NCBI RefSeq assembly: GCF_014654785.1
Contig: NZ_BNBD01000001.1
Span: 496,001 to 560,000 of the forward strand
DNA length: 64,000 nucleotides
Direction of reading: 5' to 3'
DNA from: Streptomyces mashuensis
GTDB lineage: Bacteria > Actinomycetota > Actinomycetes > Streptomycetales > Streptomycetaceae
The notes below the pieces were generated by a model. It did not search any database and had not been told where the DNA came from. It saw only the letters and a program-made list of their open reading frames with translations. The position numbers and the translations under genes were made by a program. This document shows, piece after piece, positions 52,401 to 63,600 of the stretch (the stretch's first letter is position 1; the number at the start of each line of letters is the position of its first letter).

Positions 52401-55385
52401 CTCGTCGGCACGAAGGGGCTGTGGCAAGGAGTCGATGTACGGGACGAGCGCAGGATCCGCTTGGTGTGGATCAACAAGCTGCCCTTCGCCCCGTTCGCCG
52501 CACCCGTCGTCGAGGCGCGACGTGCAGCGGTACGAGATCGGGCAGAACGAGAGGGGCACCCTGATCCCGAGGGAGCCGCCACGGAGGGGTACTACCTGCC
52601 GCTGGCCGCGCTCCAGCTCCGCCAAGCAGTGGGCCGCCTCATCCGTTCGGAGAGGCACCGCGGCGTCATCGTCGTCAGCGACCGCAAACTTGGTGGTCAC
52701 ACCGGCCTCCGTCGGTCATACCGGCGCTCCTTCCTCAGCAGTCTTGAGGAGGGTCTCTTGCGTACCGACCCGGTCACACAAGAGGCAGGCGGCGGCAATG
52801 TCCTCACCATGGCGGACGGCTGGCGTCGCATATGGACGTTCATGGTCGACCAAGGACTCATCACCGCCGACCGAGCCGCTGCACTCTGCACGAAGGAAGC
52901 CCTGGAACGCCACACGTTGCTGCCGCACACCCGACGCATCCGTGAGCTCGCCCTCACTCGGGAGGAAGCTGAGCACCTGGGTGCTGAGGGCAGGCTCACC
53001 ACCGAGGTGATGGAGCGCGCTGCGCTCGTAGGTGGCCTCCTCGGGCTCACCGACGAGCCGGTCACCCTCAAGCCCGCCCAGCGGAAGGTCATCCAGGCTG
53101 TGGCCGAAGGGCGCAACGTTCTCGGGCTGTTGCCCACCGGCTTCGGTAAGAGCTTCACGTTCCAACTGCCAGCGCTGGTGCTGCCGGGTGTCACCATTGT
53201 CATCAGCCCTCTCGTCGCCTTGATGCACGATCAGGCCCTTGAGCTCAACCGGTCGATCGGAGGAGCGGTTCGGGCGCTGATCTCTCCGCTGCGCGAATCC
53301 AGTAGCCGGGCAGGGAAAACGGAGGTTGCCGAGCAGCTCCAAGGACGCTGTGATCACGGCATCCGGCTGGTTTACGTCAGCCCGGAGCGCTTGTGCCAGC
53401 GACGCTTCCGCGAGCTCGTACGACAGGCCGTGGCGAGCGGAATCGTGAACCGCATTGCTGTGGACGAGGCGCACACCGTCGCCCAGTGGGAGGACTTCCG
53501 GCCCAGCATGAGGAGGGTTGGCCGATTCCTTGCGGAGCTCAGGGAAGAGTTCGGGCTGCCGGTCACAGCCCTTACCGCCACGGCCAACCGGTCCGTTCAC
53601 GCGGCCCTGCGCGAGACCCTGTTCGGTCTGGCCCCGGAGCCGCACGCCGCTGGTTCCGCGGGGGAGCAAGTCGAAGCAGCCCACCCCGACGTACGCGGCG
53701 GACTCGTGACCGTACGGGAGAACCCGGTCCGCCCGGAGCTGGCCGTGTTCCGCCGCTCCCTGAAACAACCCGGTTCGGGCGGCATCGCAGGACTGGCAGA
53801 GCGAGTCGTGGACGCCCTTGACGGACACGCCATTCTGTACTGCCTCACCGTCAAGGAGGTCAATGCCCTCCACGCTCATCTGTCCGAGTACGTGGGCAAC
53901 ACCGGCGTCCGTGTCCTGCGATTTCACGGACGGCTCACCGAAGCGGAAAAGGCCGCCGTCATGGCGGAGTTCCGGGATGCACCACGACAAGGAACGGAAG
54001 GGTTCAGCCCCGTCATCACGGTGGCCACGTCCGCGTTCGGCCTGGGCGTCAACCGGTCCGACATCCGGACGGTGTTCTGCGTGTCCCCGCCCACCGATCT
54101 TGCCGCGCTCTACCAGCAGATCGGGCGGGCCGGCCGTGACAGCGCCGATCGGATGACCGGTGAGGAGAGGCCGTCCAACACGGGGCTCGCCCTGGCGACG
54201 AGCCGGGGCCTCCGCATGGTGCAGTTCATGACGAGTCAGGACCTGCCCGTGGCGGTCATGCGTCGCATGGGGCAAGCAGTGCTCAGATCACAAGGCAGCC
54301 TGGACGCCGGCGCGGTGGCCGAGGATCTCATGTCGGAGGACGTGGCCACCGGTGTGCTGGACGAAAATGATCTCCGCAGCAGACATACAGCGGACCGCTA
54401 TCGCACCGGCGTCATGCGCGCCTTCAGCGCTCTCGCCGACCTGGGAGCCGTTACTGATCTCGGAGACTACCCGCCCCTGTGCACGATCAAAGAAGGTGAC
54501 GACGCCCTCGCGCCGGAGAACGACGTAGAGCGGAAGATCGTGGAAGCCGTGCTCGCCGAACCGGCACGAGGGCGCCTCTCCGTTAATGCGCTGGACGCCC
54601 GACTGGCGCGCACCGTTCCGGAGTACCGCGATGTCGCGGACGGCCCCGCGGGCACCTGGGAAATCATCGCCGACCTGCACGACCGGGGACTGCTCGATGT
54701 GTCGGCGGCACCCAGCCGCCGCCTCGTCACCGCACTCGCTGTGCACCACCGCCACCTACCAGGCGGCTTCCTTCCCCTCCTCGCCCGACGCACCGCTCGA
54801 GCCGCTGAAGAACTCGCAGTGCTCAGGGGTTTTTTCGAGGACACCACGACCTGTGCCCAGCGCAAGTTCGCGGACTACTTCGGCGTGCCCGAGCTCCCCG
54901 CTGGTTGCTGTAGTACTGCGCATTGCCGCTGTTCGGCATGCTGGGCCGGAGCCGACTGGCCTGTGCGCGAGCGCCGGCCAGCCGTCGCCCAGGCATTCGA
55001 GAGTGCGGATCCACGCGCTGGTGGCAGTGCCGACAGCGCCGTACGCGCCCAGCGCCTGGACCTTCAGGTCCACCGCCTCGTCCGCCTGATGCCACGGGGG
55101 GTCCATCCGCGCATGCTGTGGCACACGCTGAGAGGCGACGAGGCGCCGTACCACCCGCTACGCCAGCGGCAGGTCCCGTTGCCCCGGACGCTGAAGGACA
55201 GCCGGCATTTCGGGGGACGCGCAGACCTGTCTTTCACCGAGGTCGAGAAGAGTCTTGGCCGGCTGGCCGCGGCAGGCGTGGCATGGGCTGCCGACGACGG
55301 CCGGTGGCACGCCCGGCGGCCCGCGGTGACCGGTGCAGTGCACCCCCGGCCCAGCAGGGAAGAGGAAGAAGGCAGAGCTCGATGA
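49470..55385 (+). CDS. DEDDh exonuclease-DinG-RecQ triple-fusion helicase
   Basis: The 1971-residue protein contains three enzymes. (1) Residues ~92-270 are a DnaQ-like DEDDh exonuclease: D99/E101 in AIDVES, D193 in YNGTGLDFPLL, and H251/D256 in HSAPDDAE. (2) Residues ~375-1130 are a DinG/XPD-type helicase: EAPTGTGKS with K408, VDEAH at 607-611, and QAVGRLIRSERHRG near the end. The cysteines of the usual Fe-S cluster are absent, as in exonuclease-fused Firmicutes DinG. (3) Residues ~1200-1830 are a RecQ helicase: LLPTGFGKS with K1227, VDEAH at 1331-1335, QQIGRAGRD at 1549-1557 and a Cys-rich zinc region from C1795. The ATG follows GGAGGGGG. Three TTA codons (50211, 50448, 52299) suggest bldA dependence. 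It overlaps the next gene by ATGA. Confidence 0.88.
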   Translation: MVAEAGVPAAVRKIVGLVGERPGGVTWAELTAAARVRYPGLPEPRLAKLVGQAVAIGLLNEGLEGRFTLPVAPARSAEAEAGEPAQVPRRGGLRFVAIDVESIALPVLEDPYVERHVYQAAAIRFGTDAEWIADAPAWERYVHVACDDSEIRDPSVRKRVCTEGADPAQAWEELAQYLSGVDVVIAYNGTGLDFPLLREAAKRAGCEDPLEGYAMADALYLAHVVWPTAPSHRLHALAGSQGLIGPELRAHSAPDDAELLVRTVTRASAEVARWEPELLRLVADVCTDSAGWQVLLELARASAGAREEQNSGLAWDRRRVSSLLEELLRPRHRPRRGPDGKPSGRAVVSVPAALRGGDGRVDPARLAALVHGVRAEPRPAQQHMAQTLHDWTTEGISGLVEAPTGTGKSYAVLASALEWLAGSPGRTAVITTFTKQLQSQMAADLTDLERAMPGVLQVADLVKGRNNRLSLATLTSVLAEATRARPTRRGRQRAVEAARFRELLVYLLARLRDAVEAPHSWTARSVDPVDLPAFFSDYMGYALPRWLTALSQRDGDYRPGADTPLAPYTDTVREAITGHRLILANHALALAHLDDLRALGQEVLLVVDEAHEMENAATSALSVTADYRDMEDLLAECRAWLTEAQKGSARERVAQTVAGLEELFDDERLPRLAARAFDARAKGVGVRIGHRTAVLASPYAGTAGTQDARRVQRLLAQIGRAVGSVATALGRYLAERSTELDVLAQERVRGLVRRADDCAASLNRLAADTDALLSPAPATLDGTPTDALPSRVVHLEELGEPEPGLRSYRFRVASSPIDLPADPEWQRYLRSFQRVHYVSATLRVAGEWTFFRERLGLAAGIPALALPSPFDLSRQAELVCFSDFPSWAEQEEGAMRTVAHQLAGFAEEMTRMRPDGAGHDGGAMVLTTARATAAGIGDLLERELRSRSVMAPVHHALTLGNSRAVADFSHATRGGGFLVGTKGLWQGVDVRDERRIRLVWINKLPFAPFAAPVVEARRAAVRDRAEREGHPDPEGAATEGYYLPLAALQLRQAVGRLIRSERHRGVIVVSDRKLGGHTGLRRSYRRSFLSSLEEGLLRTDPVTQEAGGGNVLTMADGWRRIWTFMVDQGLITADRAAALCTKEALERHTLLPHTRRIRELALTREEAEHLGAEGRLTTEVMERAALVGGLLGLTDEPVTLKPAQRKVIQAVAEGRNVLGLLPTGFGKSFTFQLPALVLPGVTIVISPLVALMHDQALELNRSIGGAVRALISPLRESSSRAGKTEVAEQLQGRCDHGIRLVYVSPERLCQRRFRELVRQAVASGIVNRIAVDEAHTVAQWEDFRPSMRRVGRFLAELREEFGLPVTALTATANRSVHAALRETLFGLAPEPHAAGSAGEQVEAAHPDVRGGLVTVRENPVRPELAVFRRSLKQPGSGGIAGLAERVVDALDGHAILYCLTVKEVNALHAHLSEYVGNTGVRVLRFHGRLTEAEKAAVMAEFRDAPRQGTEGFSPVITVATSAFGLGVNRSDIRTVFCVSPPTDLAALYQQIGRAGRDSADRMTGEERPSNTGLALATSRGLRMVQFMTSQDLPVAVMRRMGQAVLRSQGSLDAGAVAEDLMSEDVATGVLDENDLRSRHTADRYRTGVMRAFSALADLGAVTDLGDYPPLCTIKEGDDALAPENDVERKIVEAVLAEPARGRLSVNALDARLARTVPEYRDVADGPAGTWEIIADLHDRGLLDVSAAPSRRLVTALAVHHRHLPGGFLPLLARRTARAAEELAVLRGFFEDTTTCAQRKFADYFGVPELPAGCCSTAHCRCSACWAGADWPVRERRPAVAQAFESADPRAGGSADSAVRAQRLDLQVHRLVRLMPRGVHPRMLWHTLRGDEAPYHPLRQRQVPLPRTLKDSRHFGGRADLSFTEVEKSLGRLAAAGVAWAADDGRWHARRPAVTGAVHPRPSREEEEGRAR

Positions 55386-57655
55386 CCAAGGCGTCGGATG
55401 TACCCCACAGACCGTGGCGGCCCTATGAGGACGAACCGCTCCTGACCGCTGCGATGGCTGACGGGAACGGTGACACACCGGACGAGGAACTGGCCCGGCT
55501 ACGGGAGTACCTAGAAGCACTCGTCGCCGTCCGGCGCGCCCCCGTGCACGTGTCCGTCGCCTTCAACGCCGCCTACTTCGGCTACGACCTCGCAGGCGAG
55601 GGCTACGGAGTGGGCCCCCTCGACCCGGACGCCTTCCCCGTGGTCACCTTCGGTGAACACTCGCCTGCCCTACCCGTCGGGGCCATGGTTCGCATTGCTA
55701 CCGGCTCCCAGCCCCTCTATGCGGAGATCGTGTACAAGGAAGGGCGGCACCCGGGAATCAGCCCCCTTGGGGACGTACCCGCCTGGATATCCGGGGCCCC
55801 AGCCGGCGCGGTGGGGCCGGGAGAGCCCGGTGCTGAGGACGAGCCCGTGCGCCGCGAGCTGCTGGTCCCTGACACGGAAGCCTTCGGTAAGGCCCTGAGC
55901 CTGAGCCCAGCCCAGCTGAACCGCCTCCGCCACCACGCACGATGGATCGATGCGCGCGGACACGTCTTGGTCGACGCCGTCCATCCCTCCCGCGAGGCGG
56001 CGCAGCAACGGGATGAGGAAGCCTATGCCGCCTACGTGCTCACCAGGGCGCGCCAACAATTGCTCAGTCCTTACGTGCCGGTGTCACTCACCGAGCTGGC
56101 GGGCGGACAGACAGACGCGTTGCTCCAGGACACATTGCTCCGCCTGCTGGCCGTCGTCCGAGGCGTACTGTCCACGAGCGACACGCTGCGGATGTGGGGG
56201 CCGTACGCCATGACATGCTCGGACCTCGCAGCGTGCTGGAGGGACCCCGGACCCCTCGGGGGAGACGACATGGGCGCCCTCGTCGCTGCCCTTCAGCGAG
56301 CTGCCAAGCCTGCCATTCGGCGCCGGTACGGCATGCCGGCACCGACCAGCATCTACACGGCGGTTGGGCCACGGTTGTACGACTTTCCCGGCGCCGAGCC
56401 ATTGCTCACCGGTGTGGGATATGCGGCCGCCGTGTGCCGGGCCAATCTGGCGCTCGCCGACGTGTTGCGCGGTGAGAGTGAGAACGGTCTCTTCGGCAAC
56501 GGAACCCTGGTCACCCTGGACGACGCGTTCGAAGGCGGCGGTGTGTGGCGGTCGTGCCACCCCGGCCGATCCGAGCCGGGGGACGATCCGCTGACGGCGG
56601 CCGGACGCGGCTGGCGCTCCCACCTCGAGACGCCGGAAGCACCGGTGGTGGACACACCGAGTGCTGCCCCCGTCGATGCGCCCGTGGACGAGACCGGCCT
56701 GGGGAACGGACAACTCCTGCGCATATCCGACAGCGAGGTGGCGTGGCGCATGCCCCTGCGACTCCTCCATCTCATGGAGGGCTACCTCCCGCTGCGCCCC
56801 ATGGTCGCGGACGAGCTGCGCGGCGTGACCGGTGAGAACATCTCCGTCCGCCTGGAACTGGCTCACCCGGGAGGCGAGCTGGACGAATCCGAGGAGGTGC
56901 AGGACACCACCCTCGCCACCACAGCAGGGGTGGGTCGACTGCTGGGAGTTGAGTGGCCGGTGGACTTCTTCCCCGGCCTCGAGCTCCGCCTGCAGTGGCC
57001 ACGTGGCGGGCGGGTCGTCCGTGCGACGACCATCCCGCTCGAGAACCCGGTCATGCTGGACGAGCATCTGGTTGCTCACCAGTACGACGCGATGATCCTC
57101 ACCCGGGAGGGTGCACCAGGCAGCACCCGCACCCAGGACTCGGCCGTCGGTCTCGACCCGAATCGTCTGGTGATGCGCACCGTGCGCCGTTGTGGACTCT
57201 TGTCCCCTGACGGACACGCGCTCCTGGACCCGTCCTCGCTGCCCCTCGCCGTCTACGGCCGACCACCTGCCGAAGACCAAGTCACCGCTCTGGAAGCGGC
57301 AGTCAGCCGACTTCTCGCGGAGGGTGAGCTGTACGCTGCCACGGGGAGCCGTGACGCCGACGGCCGTCCTCACCACCCTCCGCGGGACCACGAGCGGCGG
57401 ATCCCGCTCATCGGCTACCGCCCCCAGCCCATCCCCGCTGTGCGGCAGACCGGCCCGGTTGACCAGGTGCAGCAGTCGCCGTTGGTCACACCCCACCGAG
57501 TCCTGGGCCACGTGCGGCGTCTGCGTCCGGGCGAATCACCGAGCGAGACGCAGCGCGCTGCCTTCCGCGACCACTGCCGCAGGCTCGGCAAGGCCGATGG
57601 ATGGGAGCTCCCGCCCGGCTACACCTTTGTCACCCAACACATCCGGGGCCACTGA
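55382..57655 (+). CDS. Unassigned 757-residue protein in the helicase-ATPase operon
   Basis: ATG 55382 overlaps the helicase stop by 4 nt, so the two are translationally coupled. I do not recognise the family. The N-terminal half contains VHVSVAFNAAYFGYDLAGEG and PVGAMVRIATGSQPLYAEIVYKEGRHPG. Residues ~170-330 are helical, with LSPAQLNRLRHHARWIDARGH resembling a DNA-binding helix pair. The last ~240 residues mix beta strands and helices (FFPGLELRLQWPRGGRVV). No nuclease, helicase or ATPase motif is evident. By position it is a specificity or adaptor subunit of the module (inference). Confidence 0.75.
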   Translation: MTKASDVPHRPWRPYEDEPLLTAAMADGNGDTPDEELARLREYLEALVAVRRAPVHVSVAFNAAYFGYDLAGEGYGVGPLDPDAFPVVTFGEHSPALPVGAMVRIATGSQPLYAEIVYKEGRHPGISPLGDVPAWISGAPAGAVGPGEPGAEDEPVRRELLVPDTEAFGKALSLSPAQLNRLRHHARWIDARGHVLVDAVHPSREAAQQRDEEAYAAYVLTRARQQLLSPYVPVSLTELAGGQTDALLQDTLLRLLAVVRGVLSTSDTLRMWGPYAMTCSDLAACWRDPGPLGGDDMGALVAALQRAAKPAIRRRYGMPAPTSIYTAVGPRLYDFPGAEPLLTGVGYAAAVCRANLALADVLRGESENGLFGNGTLVTLDDAFEGGGVWRSCHPGRSEPGDDPLTAAGRGWRSHLETPEAPVVDTPSAAPVDAPVDETGLGNGQLLRISDSEVAWRMPLRLLHLMEGYLPLRPMVADELRGVTGENISVRLELAHPGGELDESEEVQDTTLATTAGVGRLLGVEWPVDFFPGLELRLQWPRGGRVVRATTIPLENPVMLDEHLVAHQYDAMILTREGAPGSTRTQDSAVGLDPNRLVMRTVRRCGLLSPDGHALLDPSSLPLAVYGRPPAEDQVTALEAAVSRLLAEGELYAATGSRDADGRPHHPPRDHERRIPLIGYRPQPIPAVRQTGPVDQVQQSPLVTPHRVLGHVRRLRPGESPSETQRAAFRDHCRRLGKADGWELPPGYTFVTQHIRGH

Positions 57656-57695
57656 CGCCCTGCGCTGTCCCACAGCACCAAAGAACGGAGTACGC

Positions 57696-60600
57696 ATGCA
57701 CGACCAGTACCACGTTTTGGCGGGGCCGCCGATGTCACCGCCGGAAGCACCGCCCGAGCTCCTCAAGGCGCTTGCGGCCGCCCTCAACGCCGTGGGGACG
57801 CCTGTCGCGGACGCGCTCGACGAGGTCACTCTGGATGCTCTCCAGCTGGCCTTCCACTCGATCTCGCCGCGGGACAGGCAGGTCCTGTTACGGCAGGTGG
57901 GCATCAAGCTGGCCGCTCCCCGGCGGGCGAGCAAGTCGCTCTGCCGTGATGTCCTCACGCGTCTGCGGCGCGACGCACGGCAGCATTCCTGTGTCTGCGC
58001 CACCAAGGTACTGACGCAGCGGGTGATGGACGACGTGCTGGGTGCTGCCTGGTGCGAGGACGGCGAGGTGGCGGCGGATCCGGTCGCCCGCTGGAGCGAG
58101 GCCCTGGCCCGGGCGGCCATCTTCAGCTGGTGCCAAGCTTCCACCCTGGACGCCGGCCTGTTCGTGTGGGCCGCAGACCGGAACTGGCTCGGCCTTGGCA
58201 CGAGCACCCCGCAGCTGGCCGCAGTGCGGACCGCAGCCATCGCACTGCTGGACGCCACAGCAGACTTCAGCCCCCACTCGGCCACGGTGGCCGAGACTCT
58301 GCGCCGTACGCCCTCCGCGGTTCTGCCGCAGACCCGGCAGGCCACGGAGGAGCCGGCATCGACCGGTTCCGCGGTGGATGCCGCCTACGGCCAGCTGGAA
58401 GCGTCTCTCTCCGCTGCCCGCGAGGCGGTCGGCCGCATCATCGACGCCCTCGACGCCGGAGAGCCGCCCGAGGAGGACGACCTCCTGGCGCTGTCCGCCC
58501 TCGCGCCACTGTTCACCGACCTCCAGCAAGCGTTGGCCGCTGTCGGCATCACCGACGTGCCCAGGCGGCTGGACGACCTTGCCCGGGCAGTGGAAGCCCA
58601 CGGTGAGGCACGCAACCGTGACCTGGCCGCCCGGGAGAGGCTGCGCACGCTCCTCACGGTCGCCTGCGCCGAGGGCAGCGTCGGCGAGCCGGCGCTGGCC
58701 AGGGCACACGACCGGGCGAACCAGCTGCTGGGACGAACTGCGTGGGACGACACCGATCGGGCCCTGGCAGCGTCGCTCGCCATGTTGGTGGACATAGCCG
58801 AGCTGGCCGGCCAGGCCGACGACCTGTCGAGGATCATGGAGCTCCAGCAGCGGATCGGGCAGGACCTGCCCGACTGTTTGCATGCGGCCGTGATGTATCA
58901 GCACCTGTCCTTCACGCACCACGACACGGACACCACGGCTGAAGAGGGACACTCCGGCCGGGAGGAGACGCTGCTGCACGCGGTTCGGGCCGGGGCCGGC
59001 GAGGCCGACAGGCTGGAGCCGGTGCCGGTGCCGGTGCCGGATGAACCGCAGGACACTCCACAGGACACCGCCTCGGACGACAACCCGTCGGCCGAAGCGT
59101 GTGACGGAAGTCCGTGTGCTGAGAGCGACCTGCCCGAGGAGGCTGTAGACGTTGCACCGGGCACCGGACAGCCCCTCGCCGAGGCCCACGCCCCCGGCGA
59201 CGAGCCGGCCCCCCAAACCGGAAGAGCTCCCGAGGAGGCTGACGAAACCCCGGCCGCCGGCCCGGCGCCGGCCGTGGTCGAGAAGGAGCTCACCCGGCTG
59301 GTCGCCGAAGGCAGGTTCGGCCTTGCCGCCCACCTGTCGCGGGCTGCCGGGCGATCCGGGTCCGAGGCCGCGGCGCTGCGCCTGGCCGCGGCCGCCGCCG
59401 TGCTGCGCCCCGGGCACAACGGCGCGGCCCGGGCTGTCGCGGAAGCCCTCCAGCAATGGGACCTGCTCGAATCCCGTGACGCGGAGGGCTTCGAGTTCCT
59501 GCTGCTGCCCGCCCTGGTTCGTGCCGCGCTCGTCACCGGGGAGCACGTCACCGCGGCTCAGCTGAAGGCACTGGCGCCGCGGTTGCCGGAGAACCTCGCT
59601 GCCGTCGCCATCGCCGTGGGCGACCGAGCGCTGAACAACGCTCTCCTCCTCGCACCGCCGATGGCCGTGATCGCTGATGTGTCGGAGTCCGAAGCGAGAC
59701 TGCACGAGATCACCGAGCAATGCCGGGCCTTGCTGAAGCCGCCCCGCCTGCGCTTCAACCGGGCGACCAAAATTGCTGCGCGGTGGTTGGCCGCGGACGG
59801 TTTGCTCGGCGGAATGCTGCGGGACATCGTGGCCGGCAGGCCCGGTGCCGGCGCGTCGGCCCGCGAGGCCGTCGAGCGGCTGGGGCGCCTCTCCGAGGTC
59901 CAGAGCGAGATCGACCGTCTGGACCGGGAAGAGCGCGGTTCCAGTGGCCGCGCTCTGCAAGGGTCCGGTCGTCAGGACCTGGTGCACCTGGTCGAGCGAG
60001 TGGTGGACCACGTCAAGACCTGGCTCGACGTCACCGAGACTCTGCGCCGTGGGGAGACGGCCGAGAACGAGTGGGCCGTCCGGGCGATCGCGGCCATGCG
60101 ACAGGAAGTGCTCGCCCTGCAAGCCGGAGCCCTCGCCGACCTGGACGCCGCCACGGGGCGTTCGGGCCTGCCCGCCGCTGCGGCGAAGGCTGCCCGGGAG
60201 GCGCTCGTCGTCCTGTTCCACGAGCTGGACCACGGCGCGGCTGCCCATTGGCCGGCTCCGGAGCTCGATGCGCGCGTCGTGATCGACGCGGAGTTGCTCA
60301 AGGTGCCGGTCAGCGGTGGTGGCCGGCCGTCCCTGCCGGACCTCCTCGCGGCCGTGGACCGGACCTGGGACGAAGCCTTGGAGCTCCAACAGGGCCAGGA
60401 CGCGTTCCATGCCGCCCATCGCATTCTCGACCTGGCCGACTGGGGAGTGCTGCCGCACGCCGGCGCCGTCTGCTTCGGGGTGGAACGGCGTTCGGCCCTG
60501 GAGGAGATCGAGGGCCGCCGGCGTGTGGAGCTGGCAGAACGGCACGACCAGCTCGTCGCCGAGTTGCGACGGGCACAGGCCGATGGGGCGCTCTCCGACG

Positions 60601-63600
60601 ACCAGGACGTCAAGCTCCAGGAGCTCCTGGCCGATGCCTGCCCGACGGCGGAGGACGGTACCCCCAGGGTGCTGAGCACGGTACGGCACATGCTCGAGGA
60701 GGTGGAGCGGCTGCTGCCCAGATACCGGAAGGAAGCCGCCGACCGTCTCCGGGCGCGTCTGGCGGCCCTGCCCGACATCACTGCCGACGAGCGGGCCCAG
60801 GTGCTGCGCCACCTGGACACCGGTGGCTTCGCGACCGCTGCGGACCTTGTCTACTTCCTGGAACTGGGCGAACCGGTACCGGAGATCGAGGCGGACGAAT
60901 CCCACCTCGGAGGCTTCTACCCCGCCGTGCCCGCGGGACTGTCCGAGGGGGTCACCACGGAGCTCATCGGCCTCGTCCGTGACCGCCAGAAGCACCCGGT
61001 GCTGCCGGCCCTGGACTACACGCACCTGTCGGCGGACGAAGCGGCGCGGGCCGCCGACGCCTTGGCACGGTGGAAGGAGCTCGCGGACACGGCGCCCAAG
61101 GAGCGCCAGAACCGCAATGTCCGGACCATGCTCCTGCCGGCTCTCCAGCTCCTCGGCTACGAGGCCCAACGGGCTCTGCCCCTGCACGACCTGCCGCGGA
61201 GCAACGAGTACCGTTTCGTCGAGGTCGTCGACATCGAGGTCAACGGCCGGGCCTGGGTGCCCGCCTTCGGTACGAAGCTCCTCGAGCACGGCGGCAGGCT
61301 GCGCGTCCTCATGCTCTGGGGCCGCCCCGGGGCGAGGCTGCTGCTGAGCCGCGTGTTGAAGGAACCGAGCCGCGGAAGCCTGCTCGTCGCCTACTTCGGC
61401 ACGCTCGGCCGCGAGACGCGCGAGGAACTCGCGACATTGTCCGACGGTTCGCTCATGGTCGTGGACGATGCGGCCCTCGCCTACCTGGCCGCCCACGGGA
61501 ACCGCCAGGTGAGCGTGGCCACCGAGATATTGCTGCCCTTCTCCGGAGTGAATCCCTACATCAAGGAGAAGCGGGGCGGAATCGGCCGTGAGATGTTCTA
61601 CGGCCGCGATGCCGAGCGCAAGAGCATCCTCGACCCCGACGGTACGCAGATCATCTTCGGTGGCCGGGGGCTGGGCAAGTCGGCGCTCCTCAACGACGCA
61701 GGTGGCCGCTTCGCGGAGCAGGAGCGGGGGTATCACATTCCCGTCTACCTGGACTTGAACCGGTACAACATCGGCACCGGCAACGCCCTGGGGCCGGAGA
61801 CGATCTGGAGTGTCCTCGACCAGGAGCTCACGGAAAGGGAGGTCCTTGCGCCGCCACACCGGCGCAAGGTGCAGACGGCCGACCCGTACGAACGAGTGCG
61901 CTCGGGTGTCAAGGACTGGCTGGACGCCGACCCCCGGCGCAGGTTGCTCATCCTGATGGACGAGTGCGACCGGTTCTTTGAGGCCGATGTGCCGCACTGT
62001 ACGCAGACCCAGCGGCTCAAGGGGCTGTGCACGGACAACCGGAACCGGCTGAAGGTCGTGTTCGCGGGTCTGCATTCTGTGCAAAGGTTCACCCGGCTGG
62101 CCCGCAACGGCCCGTTCCGTCATCTGGCGCAGACCCCGACGGTCGTCGGACCGCTGCGTCCGCAGTACGCCGCGGACCTGCTGGTGCTGCCGATGAGGGC
62201 GCTGGGCTTCGAGTTCGCCGACGTCGACCTGGTGAACCGGGTGCTGGGGTACTGCTCCTACCAGCCGTTCCTGCTCCAAATGTTCGGTAGCCGACTGGTT
62301 GAGGTCATGCAGCGCAAGCGGGCCCGGGGGGACCTCGCCGGTCCGCCGTTCCCCATCGAGGCGGCCGAGGTCGAGGCCGTGGAGTCGGACCCGTGGCTGC
62401 GGGAGGGCATCACCAAGGCGTTCAAGGAAACCCTCGACCTGGACGACCGCTACCGGGTCATCGCCAACGTGTTGGCGTGGTACGCGCGCGAATACGGCCT
62501 GGAGACGCGGCTGAGCGACGTCGAACTGCGGGACGAGTGTGCCGGCTGGTGGCATGAGGGCTTCAAACAGCTGGACAGTGAAGGATTCCGCACCTACCTC
62601 CAGGAGATGGTCGGCCTCGGCGTACTGGCACCCAACCATGACGGACGGGGCTGGCACCTGCGGGGACCCAACGCATTGCGCATGATCGGCACCAATCAGG
62701 AAGTCGAGACCCAGCTGCAGAGCGCCGAGAGCGAATGCCGCCTGGAGGAGACGGTGGTGCTGGAAGGCCGGCCCGAGGTCAGGGACGGCAAAGTGGCCCC
62801 CCTCACGGTCGCACAGGTCGACGACCTGCTGGGTGACCACAGCAACCAGACCCGGGTCGTTCTGGGCACCCCTGCCACCGGGATCGGCGACGTGGCTGAG
62901 ACCCTGCGGACCGTCACCGGCCGCATGTCGGGCTGGACCATGCCGCCCGTCAAGAGCATCAGGGACTTCCGGCAGGACCTGACCGCAGGCCGCCCCGGGG
63001 AACGACGCGTCGTCGTCAGCGACCTGGCCGACAAGGAAGTGAACGACGACAACTGCCGTGAATCGCTGGCACTCGCCCAAAACCTCCTTCCGGAACGGCC
63101 GGGTGTGACGAGAGCTGTCGTACTCGTTGCGGGACCGCGGCAGCTCGGCCTCTGCCGCGATCTACTGACGGATGACGACACCGCGGCGTCCCTCCTGGTC
63201 GTGTTGCGCCGGCACGACCGTCATAGCCTGAAGACGTGGAGCCAGCGAAGCGGCCTGTTCGACAGCGATGAACGGCTGACGCGCATCCTGGAGGTGACCG
63301 GTGGCTGGCCCGTCCTACTGGACCGGGCCGTCGCCTTGCACCGCACGTGCAAGGACGAGGCCGAGGCGCTGCGGCGACTCGCCGACGAGCTGGAGTCGAC
63401 CGGTCCGGCGGCGCGCTTCGTGGACGCTTCAGGGATCAACGCCGACCCGCTCATCGCCACGGGTTACCGGGCCGTTGCCAAGGAACTCAACGGTGACTGG
63501 GCTGACGAAGGCGTTCTGCTGACCGCCATGGAGCTGCACGGACTGGAAGAGGAGGAGGCCCGGTGGGCCTGCTCCTGCTTGGAGGCGTTCCAGGCCCTCG

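Noticed and set aside
57888..63080. Very long open frame (about 1730 codons) on the minus strand opposite the giant ATPase gene
   Set aside because: It mirrors the plus-strand gene, has no recognisable motifs and is explained by high-GC codon bias; the plus-strand frame has a ribosome-binding site, P-loop and Walker B.
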